Below are positions 1 to 8,193 of a stretch of 64,000 nt of DNA, one piece after another. Numbering within the stretch: position 1 is the stretch's first letter; every line of letters starts with the position of its first letter. The DNA comes from Tardiphaga alba. Its GTDB lineage: Bacteria; Pseudomonadota; Alphaproteobacteria; Rhizobiales; Xanthobacteraceae. A model generated the notes under the pieces. It had not been told where the DNA came from. It saw only the letters and a program-made list of their open reading frames with translations, and did no database searches. The stretch lies in NCBI RefSeq assembly GCF_018279705.1, contig NZ_CP036498.1:4977001-5041000 (forward strand), in the 5' to 3' direction. A program made the position numbers and the translations under genes.

Positions 1-602
1 AGAGCTATGAAATCTCCGAGCCGAGCATCGACAGCCATATCGTCAAGGTGAAGTCGCTGAACCCCGATGTGGTCGTGCATTTCGTGACGCCGAAATTCGC
101 CGCCCAGGGCATCCGTAAGATCGGCGAGCTCGGCTGGAAGCCGCTGCAGCTCGTCACCAATGTCAGCGTCTCCGTCGGCGCTGTGATGCAGCCCGCCGGC
201 TTCGACAATGCGCAGGGCGTGCTGTCGGCGGACTATCGCAAGGACGGCGCGGACTCACAGTGGAACAACGACCCCGGCATGAAGAAGTGGTCGGCCTTCG
301 TCGATAAATACATGCCGGGCGCCGACCGCACCGACAACAGTCTGGTCTATGGTTATGGCGCTGCGCAGACCATGGTGAAGGTGCTGGAAATGGCTGGCGA
401 CAACCTCACCCGTGAGAATGTGATGAAGCAGGCGGCCAGTCTGAAGGACTTTGCGCCGGACACGCTGCTGCCGGGCATCACGATCTCCACTTCGGCCACC
501 GACTATGCGCCGATCGCGCAGCTCCGCATGATGCGCTTCAAGGGCGACAAGTGGGAGCTGTTCGGCGACGTCATCAATGCCGACACGCCAGCGCCGGAGT
601 AA
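1..602 (+). CDS. ABC transporter substrate-binding protein, tandem copy 1 (5' end outside window)
   Basis: This is the C-terminal half of a periplasmic ligand-binding protein of the branched-chain amino acid / aromatic type (Peripla_BP_6 fold). The first complete codon is at position 3 and the stop is TAA at 600-602. It aligns along its whole visible length with the three genes that follow, sharing blocks such as PKFAAQ, GELGWKPLQ, GYGAAQT and NVMKQAASLKD. The family delivers small ligands to a membrane permease in the periplasm. No permease or ATPase gene lies beside it, so its partner is unknown. It is the first visible member of a four-gene tandem array. The ligand cannot be read from the sequence. 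Confidence 0.9.
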   Translation, partial: SYEISEPSIDSHIVKVKSLNPDVVVHFVTPKFAAQGIRKIGELGWKPLQLVTNVSVSVGAVMQPAGFDNAQGVLSADYRKDGADSQWNNDPGMKKWSAFVDKYMPGADRTDNSLVYGYGAAQTMVKVLEMAGDNLTRENVMKQAASLKDFAPDTLLPGITISTSATDYAPIAQLRMMRFKGDKWELFGDVINADTPAPE

Positions 603-647
603 GCGCAACGCACTCGCTGCATCGCACGCAGTTTATAGCAATTCCTG

Positions 648-677
648 GCCCCTGCGATTTTGTCGCAGGGGCTTTTT
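648..677 (+). terminator. Rho-independent terminator after SBP copy 1
   Basis: A 10-bp GC-rich stem (648-657 with 663-672) with a 5-nt loop is followed directly by five T residues (673-677). It lies 46 nt after the stop codon of copy 1. Confidence 0.85.
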
Positions 678-714
678 CTTGTGACGCGACAGAGACGGGC
701 GTTCAATATGTCGC

Positions 715-731
715 AGGAGCCGCAGAGCTCC
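715..731 (+). promoter_or_regulatory. 17-nt promoter element shared by SBP copies 2 and 3 (first copy)
   Basis: The sequence AGGAGCCGCAGAGCTCC holds an inverted repeat (GGAGC / GCTCC). The identical 17 bases occur again at 2108-2124, upstream of the next paralogue. The distance to the start codon is about 40-50 nt in both cases. It may be an operator or a leader hairpin, or a remnant of the tandem duplication. Confidence 0.4.
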
Positions 732-772
732 GCAAAAACTGTTGGGACGAAACGACTACGGGAGACTTTTGG

Positions 773-2005
773 ATGCTCGCACGATCTTTGCGTCTGGCAG
801 CGACCTCCGCTGCACTGACCTTGCTGCTCTCCACCACCGGCGCATTTGCGCAGAAGAAATACGACACCGGCGCCACCGACACCGAAATCAAGATCGGCAA
901 CATCATTCCCTATAGCGGCCCCGCCTCCGCTTACGGCGTGATCGGCAAGACCGAGGCCGCCTATTTCAACATGGTCAACGCCAATGGCGGCGTGAACGGG
1001 CGCAAGATCAACTTCATCAGCTATGACGATGCCTATTCGCCGCCGAAGGCCGTGGAGCAGGTCCGCAAGCTGGTGGAGAGCGACGAGGTACTGGTCGTGT
1101 TCAATCCGCTCGGAACGCCGTCGAACACCGCGATCCAGAAATATCTGAACGGCAAGAAAGTGCCGCAGCTGTTCGTGGCCACCGGCGCCACCAAGTGGAA
1201 CGATCCGAAGAATTTTCCCTGGACCATCGGCTGGCAGCCCTCCTATCAGAGCGAGGCCGTGATCTATGCGAAATATCTGCTGAAGGAGAAGCCGAACGCG
1301 AAAATCGGAATCATCTATCAGAACGACGACTTCGGTAAGGACTACCTGAAAGGGTTCCGCGACGGCCTCGGCGCCAAGGCAGCCTCGATGATCACCGTCG
1401 AGGATAGCTACGAAGTTGCCGAGCCCACGATGGATACCCATGTGGTGAAGGTCAAATCCGCCAATCCCGATGTGCTGATGATCTTTGCGTCGCCGAAATT
1501 CGCCGCGCAGATCATCCGCAAGACCGGCGAACTCGGCTGGAAGCCACTGCAAATCATGACCAATGTCAGCATCTCCGTCGGTGCGGTGATGCAGCCAGCA
1601 GGCTTCGAGAATGCGCAAGGCGTGCTGTCGGCCTCCTACAGCAAGGACGGCACAGACCAGCAGTGGAAAGACGATCCCGGCATCAAGAAGTGGTCGGCTT
1701 TTCTCGACAAGTACTATCCCGAGGCCAACAAGGCCGACTCCGGAACGATCTATGGCTATGGCGCCGCACAGACGCTGGTGAAGGTGCTGGAAATGTGCGG
1801 TGACGATCTCACCCGTGCCAATGTCATGAAACAGGCCGCTAGTCTGAAGGACTATGTGCCGGACACGATGCTACCCGGTGTGAAGATCAACACCTCGCCG
1901 ACTGACTTCGCACCGATCTCGCAACTGCAGATGCAGCGCTTCAAGGGCCAGGCCTGGGAGCGCTTCGGTGAGATCTTCAGCGGCGACGTGGCGGCAACGC
2001 AGTAA
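773..2005 (+). CDS. ABC transporter substrate-binding protein, tandem copy 2
   Basis: A 410-residue periplasmic binding protein of the branched-chain amino acid family. The start is ATG 773, preceded by GGGAG at 760-764; the reading frame is open further upstream, but that part has no signal peptide and crosses the previous terminator. A Sec signal peptide (Arg4, Arg7, then a hydrophobic core) ends at AFA with cleavage before Gln27. The mature start QKKYDTGATDTEIKIG is the usual first strand of the family, followed by a PYSGPASAYG ligand-site loop. The gene is flanked by terminators on both sides, so it is probably its own transcription unit. Close identity with copies 1, 3 and 4 points to recent duplication. 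The ligand is unknown. Confidence 0.92.
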   Translation: MLARSLRLAATSAALTLLLSTTGAFAQKKYDTGATDTEIKIGNIIPYSGPASAYGVIGKTEAAYFNMVNANGGVNGRKINFISYDDAYSPPKAVEQVRKLVESDEVLVVFNPLGTPSNTAIQKYLNGKKVPQLFVATGATKWNDPKNFPWTIGWQPSYQSEAVIYAKYLLKEKPNAKIGIIYQNDDFGKDYLKGFRDGLGAKAASMITVEDSYEVAEPTMDTHVVKVKSANPDVLMIFASPKFAAQIIRKTGELGWKPLQIMTNVSISVGAVMQPAGFENAQGVLSASYSKDGTDQQWKDDPGIKKWSAFLDKYYPEANKADSGTIYGYGAAQTLVKVLEMCGDDLTRANVMKQAASLKDYVPDTMLPGVKINTSPTDFAPISQLQMQRFKGQAWERFGEIFSGDVAATQ

Positions 2006-2042
2006 TCCTTTCTGCACCGGCCAAAAAAGACACAACAATACC

Positions 2043-2071
2043 GCCCCGCGACCATGTCGCGGGGGCTTTTT
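2043..2071 (+). terminator. Rho-independent terminator after SBP copy 2
   Basis: An 8-bp stem (2044-2051 with 2057-2064) with loop CCATG is followed by a T-run at 2067-2071. It occupies the same relative place as the terminator after copy 1. Confidence 0.75.
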
Positions 2072-2107
2072 CTTGCCGGGGAACCCTCGCGGGTGTTGAA
2101 TGACCAC

Positions 2108-2124
2108 AGGAGCCGCAGAGCTCC
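2108..2124 (+). promoter_or_regulatory. 17-nt promoter element shared by SBP copies 2 and 3 (second copy)
   Basis: This is an exact copy of the element at 715-731, 48 nt before the ATG of copy 3. Confidence 0.4.
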
Positions 2125-2171
2125 AGCGTCAAGAAACGTGACACATCAAAAAATCATCAGGGAGACCCGAA

Positions 2172-3401
2172 ATGCCTGCAATGCATCTGCGTTTGGCCGT
2201 GCTTCCGGCTGCCGTCGCGATCCTCGCCGCCGCCACGTCCGGCGCGCTGGCCCAGAAGAAATATGGACCGGGCGTCACCGACACCGAAATCAAGATCGGC
2301 AATATCATGCCCTATAGCGGACCGGCTTCCGCTTACGGCGTGATCGGCAAGACCGAGGAAGCCTATTTCAAGAAGATTAATGCCGAAGGCGGCATCAATG
2401 GCCGCAAGATCAATTTCATCAGCTATGACGACGCCTATTCCCCACCGAAGACGGTGGAACAGGCCCGCAAGCTGGTCGAGAGCGACGAGGTGCTGCTCGT
2501 CTTCAATCCACTCGGCACGCCGCCCAATTCGGCGATCCACAAATACATGAACACCAAGAAGGTGCCGCAGCTGTTCGTGGCCACCGGCGCCACCAAGTGG
2601 AACGATCCGAAGGACTTTCCCTGGACGATGGGCTGGCAGCCCTCCTATCAGAGCGAAACCCAGATCTATGCCAAATATCTGCTGAAGGAGCGCCCGAATG
2701 CCAAGATCGGCGTGCTCTACCAGAACGACGATTACGGCAAGGACTATCTGAAAGGTCTGAAAGACGGCCTCGGCAGCAAGGCTGCCTCGATGATCGTGAT
2801 GGAGGAAAGCTATGAGACATCCACACCGACGGTCGATAGCCACATCGTCAAGCTGAAGGCCTCCGGCGCCGACGTCTTCATCAACATCACCACACCGAAA
2901 TTCGCCGCGCAGGCCATCAAGAAATCGGCGGAGATCGGCTGGAAGGCGGAGCACTTCCTCAACAACGTGTCGGCCTCGGTCGGCAGCGTGATGAAACCGG
3001 CGGGCTTCGAGAACGGCCAGGGCATCATCTCGGCGGCCTATGCGAAGGACGTCTCCGATCCGCAGTGGAAAGACGATGCCGGCATGAAGACCTTCCTGGC
3101 TTTCATGGACAAGGATTTCCCGGAAGGAAACAAGCTCGACAACAACGTCATCGTTGGCTACGGCGCAGCGCAGACCCTGGTGAAGGTGCTGCAGATGTGC
3201 GGCAATGATCTTACCCGCGAGAATGTCATGAAGCAGGCCGCCAGCCTGAAGGACTATCGCACGGAGATCCTGCTGCCGGGCATCAAGATCAACACCTCGG
3301 CCACCGACTTCGCACCGATCAGCCAGTTGCAGCTGATGCGGTTCAAGGGCGAGAAATGGGAACTGTTCGGCGACATCATCAGCGCTGACGTCGGCGGCTG
3401 A
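2172..3401 (+). CDS. ABC transporter substrate-binding protein, tandem copy 3
   Basis: A 409-residue periplasmic ligand-binding protein. The start is ATG 2172 with GGAG at 2161-2164. The signal peptide is cleaved after ALA (residue 27), leaving QKKYGPGVTDTEIKIG. It shares long identical stretches with copy 2 (PYSGPASAYGVIGKTE, NGRKINFISYDDAYSPPK, FVATGATKWNDPK). Differences are concentrated in the second half (for example EHFLNNVSASVGSVMKP), a region that can contribute to ligand choice in this fold. It is a separate transcription unit flanked by terminator-like hairpins. Function is inferred from family only. Confidence 0.92.
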   Translation: MPAMHLRLAVLPAAVAILAAATSGALAQKKYGPGVTDTEIKIGNIMPYSGPASAYGVIGKTEEAYFKKINAEGGINGRKINFISYDDAYSPPKTVEQARKLVESDEVLLVFNPLGTPPNSAIHKYMNTKKVPQLFVATGATKWNDPKDFPWTMGWQPSYQSETQIYAKYLLKERPNAKIGVLYQNDDYGKDYLKGLKDGLGSKAASMIVMEESYETSTPTVDSHIVKLKASGADVFINITTPKFAAQAIKKSAEIGWKAEHFLNNVSASVGSVMKPAGFENGQGIISAAYAKDVSDPQWKDDAGMKTFLAFMDKDFPEGNKLDNNVIVGYGAAQTLVKVLQMCGNDLTRENVMKQAASLKDYRTEILLPGIKINTSATDFAPISQLQLMRFKGEKWELFGDIISADVGG

Positions 3402-3427
3402 TCATTCCTTCAAATGAAATAAGCGGG

Positions 3428-3452
3428 GCCTGCGACCAAAGTCGGCGCAGGC
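3428..3452 (+). terminator. Possible terminator after SBP copy 3
   Basis: A 7-bp stem GCCTGCG / CGCAGGC (3428-3434 with 3446-3452) has an 11-nt loop. The T-run (3461-3464) lies 8 nt downstream, so this is weaker than the terminators after copies 1 and 2. Confidence 0.4.
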
Positions 3453-3577
3453 TTCGCGCGTTTTGGGACGCTTTCCATTTGTGTCCGTACGCATTCGCGG
3501 TAAGACCGCCTCGCAGACGCGAAAGCGCGTTTGCCGAACAAGAAAATCACGCCTTGCAAGCAAGGGAAGGAACTCGA

Positions 3578-4807
3578 ATGTCCGCCACATCCGTGCGGCT
3601 GGCTAGCCTCTCGGCCGCCGCCATGTTGCTCGCCGTCTCGTCCACCGCCGTCTTCGCCCAGAAGAAATACGACACCGGCGCCAGCGACACCGAAATCAAG
3701 CTCGGCAATATCGTGCCCTATAGCGGACCGGCTTCAGCCTATGGCGCCGTCGGCAAGGCGCAGGCCGGCTATTTCAAGATGATCAACGACAAGGGCGGCA
3801 TCAACGGCCGCAAGATCAACTTCATCTCCTATGACGACGCCTATTCGCCGCCGAAGGCGGTCGAGCAGACCCGCAAGCTCATCGAGAGCGATGAAGTGCT
3901 GCTGCTGTTCTCGGCGCTCGGTACGCCCTCGAACACGGCGATCCACAAATACATGAACGCCAAGAAGGTGCCGCAACTATTCCTGGCCACCGGCGCCACC
4001 AAATGGAACGATCCGAAGAACTTCCCCTGGACCATGGGCTATCTGCCCAGCTACCAGAGCGAAGGCCGCATTTATGCGCAGTATCTGATGAAGGAGAAAG
4101 CCGGCGCCAAGGTCGGCGTGCTCTATCAGAACGACGACTTCGGCAAGGACTATCTGAAGGGCCTGCGCGACGGGTTTGCCGACAAGGCGTCGTCGATCGT
4201 GATCGAGGATAGCTACGAGCTGACCGAGCCCACAGTCGATTCGCATATCGTGAAGATCAAGGCGGCCAATCCCGATGTTGTCGTCATCTTCGCGACGCCG
4301 AAATTCGCCGCGCAGACGATCAAGAAGATCGCCGAGCTCGGCTGGAAGCCCACCATGATCGTGCCCGGCGTCAGCGTCTCCGTCGGCCAGGTGTTGCGCC
4401 CCGCCGGTCTCGAGAACGCGCAAGGCGTGATCTCGGCGCATTACGCCAAGGACGCCACCGACCCGCAGTGGAAAGACGATCCCGGCATGATCGCCTATAA
4501 GGAATTCCTCGCGAAATATGTGCCGGACGGCAATCCCGCGGATTCCTCGCTGATGTCCGGCTACAACATCGCCGTGACCATGGCGATCCTGCTCCAGCAG
4601 TGCGGCGACGATCTCACCCGCGCCAATGTGATGAAGCAGGCGGCGAACCTGAAGGACATCCAGCAGCCGACCCTGCTGCCCGGCGTCAAGGTGAACACTT
4701 CGCCTACCGACTTCGCCCCCATCGACCAGATGCAGATGATGAAGTTCGAAGGCGAGAGCTGGAAGCTCTTTGGCGAGGTGATGAAGGGCGAAGTCGGGAC
4801 GAACTGA
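3578..4807 (+). CDS. ABC transporter substrate-binding protein, tandem copy 4
   Basis: A 409-residue periplasmic binding protein. ATG 3578 was chosen because GGGAAGG lies 8 nt upstream and a clear signal peptide follows, cleaved after VFA (residue 27). The mature start QKKYDTGASDTEIKLG matches its paralogues. This copy is the most divergent of the four: it has IVPGVSVSVGQVLRP where the others have a TNVS/NNVS block, and SGYNIAVTMAILLQQ where the others have a YGAAQT helix. That suggests a different ligand preference. It is the last gene of the array and is followed by a palindromic repeat, then the glycerate kinase. Confidence 0.92.
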   Translation: MSATSVRLASLSAAAMLLAVSSTAVFAQKKYDTGASDTEIKLGNIVPYSGPASAYGAVGKAQAGYFKMINDKGGINGRKINFISYDDAYSPPKAVEQTRKLIESDEVLLLFSALGTPSNTAIHKYMNAKKVPQLFLATGATKWNDPKNFPWTMGYLPSYQSEGRIYAQYLMKEKAGAKVGVLYQNDDFGKDYLKGLRDGFADKASSIVIEDSYELTEPTVDSHIVKIKAANPDVVVIFATPKFAAQTIKKIAELGWKPTMIVPGVSVSVGQVLRPAGLENAQGVISAHYAKDATDPQWKDDPGMIAYKEFLAKYVPDGNPADSSLMSGYNIAVTMAILLQQCGDDLTRANVMKQAANLKDIQQPTLLPGVKVNTSPTDFAPIDQMQMMKFEGESWKLFGEVMKGEVGTN

Positions 4808-4815
4808 GGCTAAGG

Positions 4816-4948
4816 CCCCACCCCGGAAGTAGCCGGCAAGCCGGCTGCTTCCGACCCTCCCCTGCAGGGGAGGGTGCCTGAACACAAGCAGCCTGCTTTC
4901 TTAACCCTCCCCTGCAGGGGAGGGTCGGCGCGTAGCGCCGGGGTGGGG
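4816..4948. repeat. Palindromic intergenic element (type E variant)
   Basis: CCCCACCCCGG at the left end is mirrored by CCGGGGTGGGG at the right end. Inside are two identical 22-bp perfect palindromes (4854-4875 and 4904-4925) centred on CTGCAG. The structure can fold into nested hairpins. Related CCCTCCCC-rich elements are at 6280, 59335 and 59929. Confidence 0.75.
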
Positions 4949-4992
4949 TGGCCCATCTTGCCGCCTCGCTCTTTGCCCGTCATAACCCTCCC

Positions 4993-6273
4993 ATGACCGA
5001 CAAACGCCCCCTGCTCCGCGCCATTTTCGATGCCGCTGTTGCCGCAGCGCATCCCGACGTCATTCTCAGCGCCCATCTGCCGGCACCGCCGAAAGGCCGC
5101 ATCATCTGCCTCGCCGCCGGCAAGGGCGCCGCCGCAATGGCCGCCGCCGCCGAAGCCCATTATCTCGACACGCTGAAGCTCGATCCGGAACGCCTCACCG
5201 GCATCGCCACCACCCGCCATGGCCATGGCGTGCCGACCCGCCGCATCCGCGTGGTCGAGGCCGGCCATCCCGTGCCTGACGAGGCCGGCATGAAAGGCGC
5301 CGACGACACGCTGGCGCTCGCCGCCACCGCCACCGCCGACGACCTGCTGCTGGTGCTAATCACCGGCGGCGGCTCGGCCAACTGGACCGCGCCGGTGGCC
5401 GGCATCACCTTCCAGCAGAAGCAGCAGCTCAACCGCGCGCTGCTGCGCTCGGGCGCCGTGATCGGCGAGATCAACACCGTCCGCAAGCATCTCTCCCGCA
5501 TCAAGGGCGGCCGCCTCGCCCGCGCCGGCCAGAAGGCCGAGATCCTGTCGCTGGCGATTTCCGACGTGCCGCATGACGATCCCGCGGTGATCGCGTCGGG
5601 CCCCACCGTGCCGGACACCACGACGCTCGCCGATGCGCGCGCCATCGTCGCCAAATACAAGCTCACCGTGGACGATGCCGTGACGGCGGCGCTGAACGAT
5701 GCCGGCAATGAAAGCGTGAAGCCGAATGATCCCGCCTTTGCCCGCGCGACCTTCAAGCTCATCGCGCGCCCGAAGGAATCGCTCGATGCCGCGGCCCAGA
5801 TCGCACGCGATGCCGGCTATGAGGTGATCGATCTCGGCGCCGATCTCGAAGGCGAGGCCCGCGAGGTCGCAGCCGAACATGCTGCCATGGCGCTGAAGGC
5901 GCAGGCCGAAGGCAGGAAGATCGCCATCGTCTCCGGCGGTGAACTCACCGTCACAGTGACCGGCAATGGCCGCGGTGGCCCCAATCAGGAATACGCGCTG
6001 GCGCTGGTGGATGCCTTCAAGGACACAACCGGCATCGTGGCATTGGCCGGCGACACCGATGGCGCCGATGGCGGCGCGGGCAGCGCAAGCGATCCCGCCG
6101 GCGCGCTGCTCGATGCAGAAACCTTCGCGGCCATGCATGCGCAGAAGCTCGATCCGATCGCATCGCTGAAAAACAACGACGCGACGACATTCTTCACGGC
6201 CACCGGCGACCTGCTGCAGACCGGGCCGACGCTGACAAATGTGAATGATGTCAGGGTGATTTTGGTGGGGTAG
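4993..6273 (+). CDS. MOFRL-family glycerate 2-kinase / hydroxypyruvate reductase-like protein (TtuD type)
   Basis: A 426-residue protein with an N-terminal DUF4147 (GCK) domain and a C-terminal MOFRL domain. Visible motifs are the glycine-rich CLAAGKGAAAMA near residue 35, ITGGGSANW near residue 120, SGGELTVTVTGNGRGGPNQE, and the acidic GDTDGADGG. Family members phosphorylate D-glycerate at C2; older annotations call them hydroxypyruvate reductase (ttuD). They serve glyoxylate, tartrate or serine-cycle carbon flow in the cytosol. ATG 4993 was preferred over an in-frame ATG at 4948, because the latter begins inside the palindromic repeat. There is no strong Shine-Dalgarno at either start. Confidence 0.85.
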   Translation: MTDKRPLLRAIFDAAVAAAHPDVILSAHLPAPPKGRIICLAAGKGAAAMAAAAEAHYLDTLKLDPERLTGIATTRHGHGVPTRRIRVVEAGHPVPDEAGMKGADDTLALAATATADDLLLVLITGGGSANWTAPVAGITFQQKQQLNRALLRSGAVIGEINTVRKHLSRIKGGRLARAGQKAEILSLAISDVPHDDPAVIASGPTVPDTTTLADARAIVAKYKLTVDDAVTAALNDAGNESVKPNDPAFARATFKLIARPKESLDAAAQIARDAGYEVIDLGADLEGEAREVAAEHAAMALKAQAEGRKIAIVSGGELTVTVTGNGRGGPNQEYALALVDAFKDTTGIVALAGDTDGADGGAGSASDPAGALLDAETFAAMHAQKLDPIASLKNNDATTFFTATGDLLQTGPTLTNVNDVRVILVG

Positions 6274-6279
6274 CTCTTC

Positions 6280-6441
6280 TCCCTCCCCGGAGCGAAGCGA
6301 CTGGGGAGGGTGGATCGAAGCGAGCGTTCAGCGAGATTCGAGACGGGTGGGGTCTATCCCCACGCTCTGTCCTACCGTGGGGAAAGACCCCACCCGGCGC
6401 TACGCGCCACCCTCCCCATTCGCTACGCTCCGGGGAGGGAG
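6280..6441. repeat. Palindromic intergenic element, family E
   Basis: CTCCCTCCCCGGAGCGAAG at the left is mirrored by CGCTACGCTCCGGGGAGGG at the right. In between are GGTGGGGTCTATCCCCAC and GTGGGGAAAGACCCCACC, which pair with each other. The same building blocks recur at 59335-59514 and 59929-60092. Confidence 0.8.
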
Positions 6442-6457
6442 ACCACACGCTCCGCGT

Positions 6458-6967
6458 TTAAAACTCGTTCGCGATCTTCGCCATCATGCCGAGCAGCGCC
6501 TTGTGCTCGCTTGGCCCCAGCAATTCGATCAGCCGCGCTTCGTGGCGTGTCGCCACCAGCTTTTTGGCCCGGGCCAGCGTGGCGCGGCCCTTGTCCGTCA
6601 GCATCAGCACATGCGAGCGGCGATCGCTCGGCGAGCGCATGCGGGTCAACAGATCCCGGCTTTCCAGCCCGTCCAGCATCGAGACGAAATTCGGACGCAG
6701 GATGCCGAGCGTGTTGGCGATCTCGGTCTGGTTACGACCGGGATTCTTGTCGAGCAACAGCAGCACAGAGAATTGCGCCGGCGACAGCTGCAGCGGCGCC
6801 ATGCAGCGCAGGAAGTCGTCGAACACCTTGAGCTGCGCGCGCTTGATCACATAGCCCAGCAATTCGCTGAGCTCGCCCATCTGCAGCGCCGCCCCCTCCT
6901 CGTCGAAGCCGACCGGCTCGACAGGTTTGGCAGATTCCTGAACGGTGGTTTTCGACGTCGTCATCAC
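6458..6967 (-). CDS. MarR-family transcriptional regulator (CouR-like candidate)
   Basis: A 169-residue winged-helix regulator. The recognition region RNQTEIANTLGI and the wing SPSDRRSHVLMLTDKG (the DRR motif typical of MarR) lie around residues 85-135. The N-terminal 30 residues look disordered. Start ATG 6967 has GGAAGG 6 nt upstream; a second ATG follows immediately at 6964. It is divergent from a phenylpropanoid-type ABC transporter operon, and the locus order resembles R. palustris, where the MarR protein CouR represses coumarate genes and is released by the CoA thioester. The 15-bp dyad at 7046-7060 is a plausible own operator. The CouR role is inferred from context, not proven. Confidence 0.85.
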   Translation of the reverse strand: MMTTSKTTVQESAKPVEPVGFDEEGAALQMGELSELLGYVIKRAQLKVFDDFLRCMAPLQLSPAQFSVLLLLDKNPGRNQTEIANTLGILRPNFVSMLDGLESRDLLTRMRSPSDRRSHVLMLTDKGRATLARAKKLVATRHEARLIELLGPSEHKALLGMMAKIANEF

Positions 6968-7045
6968 TCGCCTTCCGCAAACCCCGGTGGTTCAATGTCA
7001 CACCCGGTCGAACTGCGGCTGGGCTTGAGTTATGTCCAATAATCG

Positions 7046-7060
7046 TTATCAGATATACCA
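7046..7060. promoter_or_regulatory. Candidate MarR (CouR-like) operator, marR/ABC divergent promoter
   Basis: GTTATC-AGA-TATACC is a 6-3-6 imperfect dyad. It resembles 17912-17926 (ATTATA-GAC-TATAAC) and 22767-22781 (GTTATA-CGT-CATAAC). It lies 79 nt from the MarR start and about 88 nt from the permease start. Confidence 0.5.
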
Positions 7061-7147
7061 AATATGTGAGCGGGTTCAACCGCCATTGTTGATTGTCCCG
7101 CCCGTGTGGTATCCGCCGCGGCAGGCAATGTGGGGGAGCGTCCGGCC

Positions 7148-8188
7148 TTGAACACGACGATCTTGCTGTTCCTGCTTCAGGACGGCATCACCAATGGTGC
7201 GATCTATGCGCTGCTGGGACTGGCACTGGTGCTGGTCTTTGCTGTTACGCGCGTCATCCTCATCCCCCAGGGCGAATTCATCACCTTCGGCGCGCTGACC
7301 TATGCCAGCCTCTCCGCCGGGCAGACGCCGGGAACCATCAAGCTCGCGGTGGCCATGGGCGTCGTCGCCTTCGCCTTCGACCTGTTCACCTTCCGCCGCG
7401 CCATGCAGGCGACGCGCGTGCTGCGCTCGCTGGCGGTGAATATCGTGTTCCCGCTCGCCATCTGGGGCGTGATGCTGGCGCTGGCCGGCAAGCCGTCCAG
7501 CATTCCTGTCAACATCGCGCTGTCGCTGCTGATCGTCGCCGCCATCGGCCTCTATCTCTACCGCATCGCCTATCAACCGATCGCCCATACCTCGGTGCTC
7601 GTGCTGCTGATTGCTTCGGTCGGCTGCCACCTGGCGCTGCAGGGCTTTGGCCTCGTCTTCTTTGGCGCCGAGGGCCAGCGCGGACCGGCGATCTCGACGG
7701 ACGCCATCACCATCGGCGCACTGCGCTTTACCGGCCAGAGCATCGCCGTCTACGGCATCACCATCGCGCTGATCGTCGGCCTGTGGCTGTTCTTCGGCTA
7801 CACGCTGTATGGCAAAGCGCTGCGCGCCACCGCCGTAAACCGGCTCGGCGCCCGTCTCGTCGGCATCCGCACCACGCTGTCGGGCCAGCTCGCCTTTTTG
7901 CTGGCTTCGGTCATCGGCGCCATTTCAGGCATCCTGATCGTGCCGATCACCACGCTCTATTACGACACCGGCTTCCTGATCGGCCTCAAGGGTTTTGTCG
8001 CCGCCATCATCGGCGGGCTGGTGAGCTATCCCATCACCGCGGCTGCAGCCATTCTGGTGGGCTGCGTCGAAGCCTTCTCGTCCTTCTATGCCAGCAACTT
8101 CAAGGAAGTGATCGTCTTCACGCTGATCCTGCCGGTTCTGGTGCTGCGCTCGCTCGCGGCCCCAGAAGTCGAAGAAGAGAAGGATTGA
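7148..8188 (+). CDS. Branched-chain/aromatic ABC transporter permease (LivH type, CouSTU-like)
   Basis: A 346-residue integral membrane protein of the LivH family, mostly hydrophobic with about eight to nine helices. The N-terminus NGAIYALLGLALVLVFAVTR is the usual LivH opening. The start was set at TTG 7148 because GGGGGAG lies 10 nt upstream and the family begins with a short polar tail before the first helix; an in-frame GTG at 7106 adds 14 residues with no ribosome site. It is the first gene of a three-gene operon with the fused permease-ATPase and a second ATPase. Context suggests uptake of hydroxycinnamates. Confidence 0.88.
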   Translation: MNTTILLFLLQDGITNGAIYALLGLALVLVFAVTRVILIPQGEFITFGALTYASLSAGQTPGTIKLAVAMGVVAFAFDLFTFRRAMQATRVLRSLAVNIVFPLAIWGVMLALAGKPSSIPVNIALSLLIVAAIGLYLYRIAYQPIAHTSVLVLLIASVGCHLALQGFGLVFFGAEGQRGPAISTDAITIGALRFTGQSIAVYGITIALIVGLWLFFGYTLYGKALRATAVNRLGARLVGIRTTLSGQLAFLLASVIGAISGILIVPITTLYYDTGFLIGLKGFVAAIIGGLVSYPITAAAAILVGCVEAFSSFYASNFKEVIVFTLILPVLVLRSLAAPEVEEEKD

Positions 8189-8193
8189 GCGCC

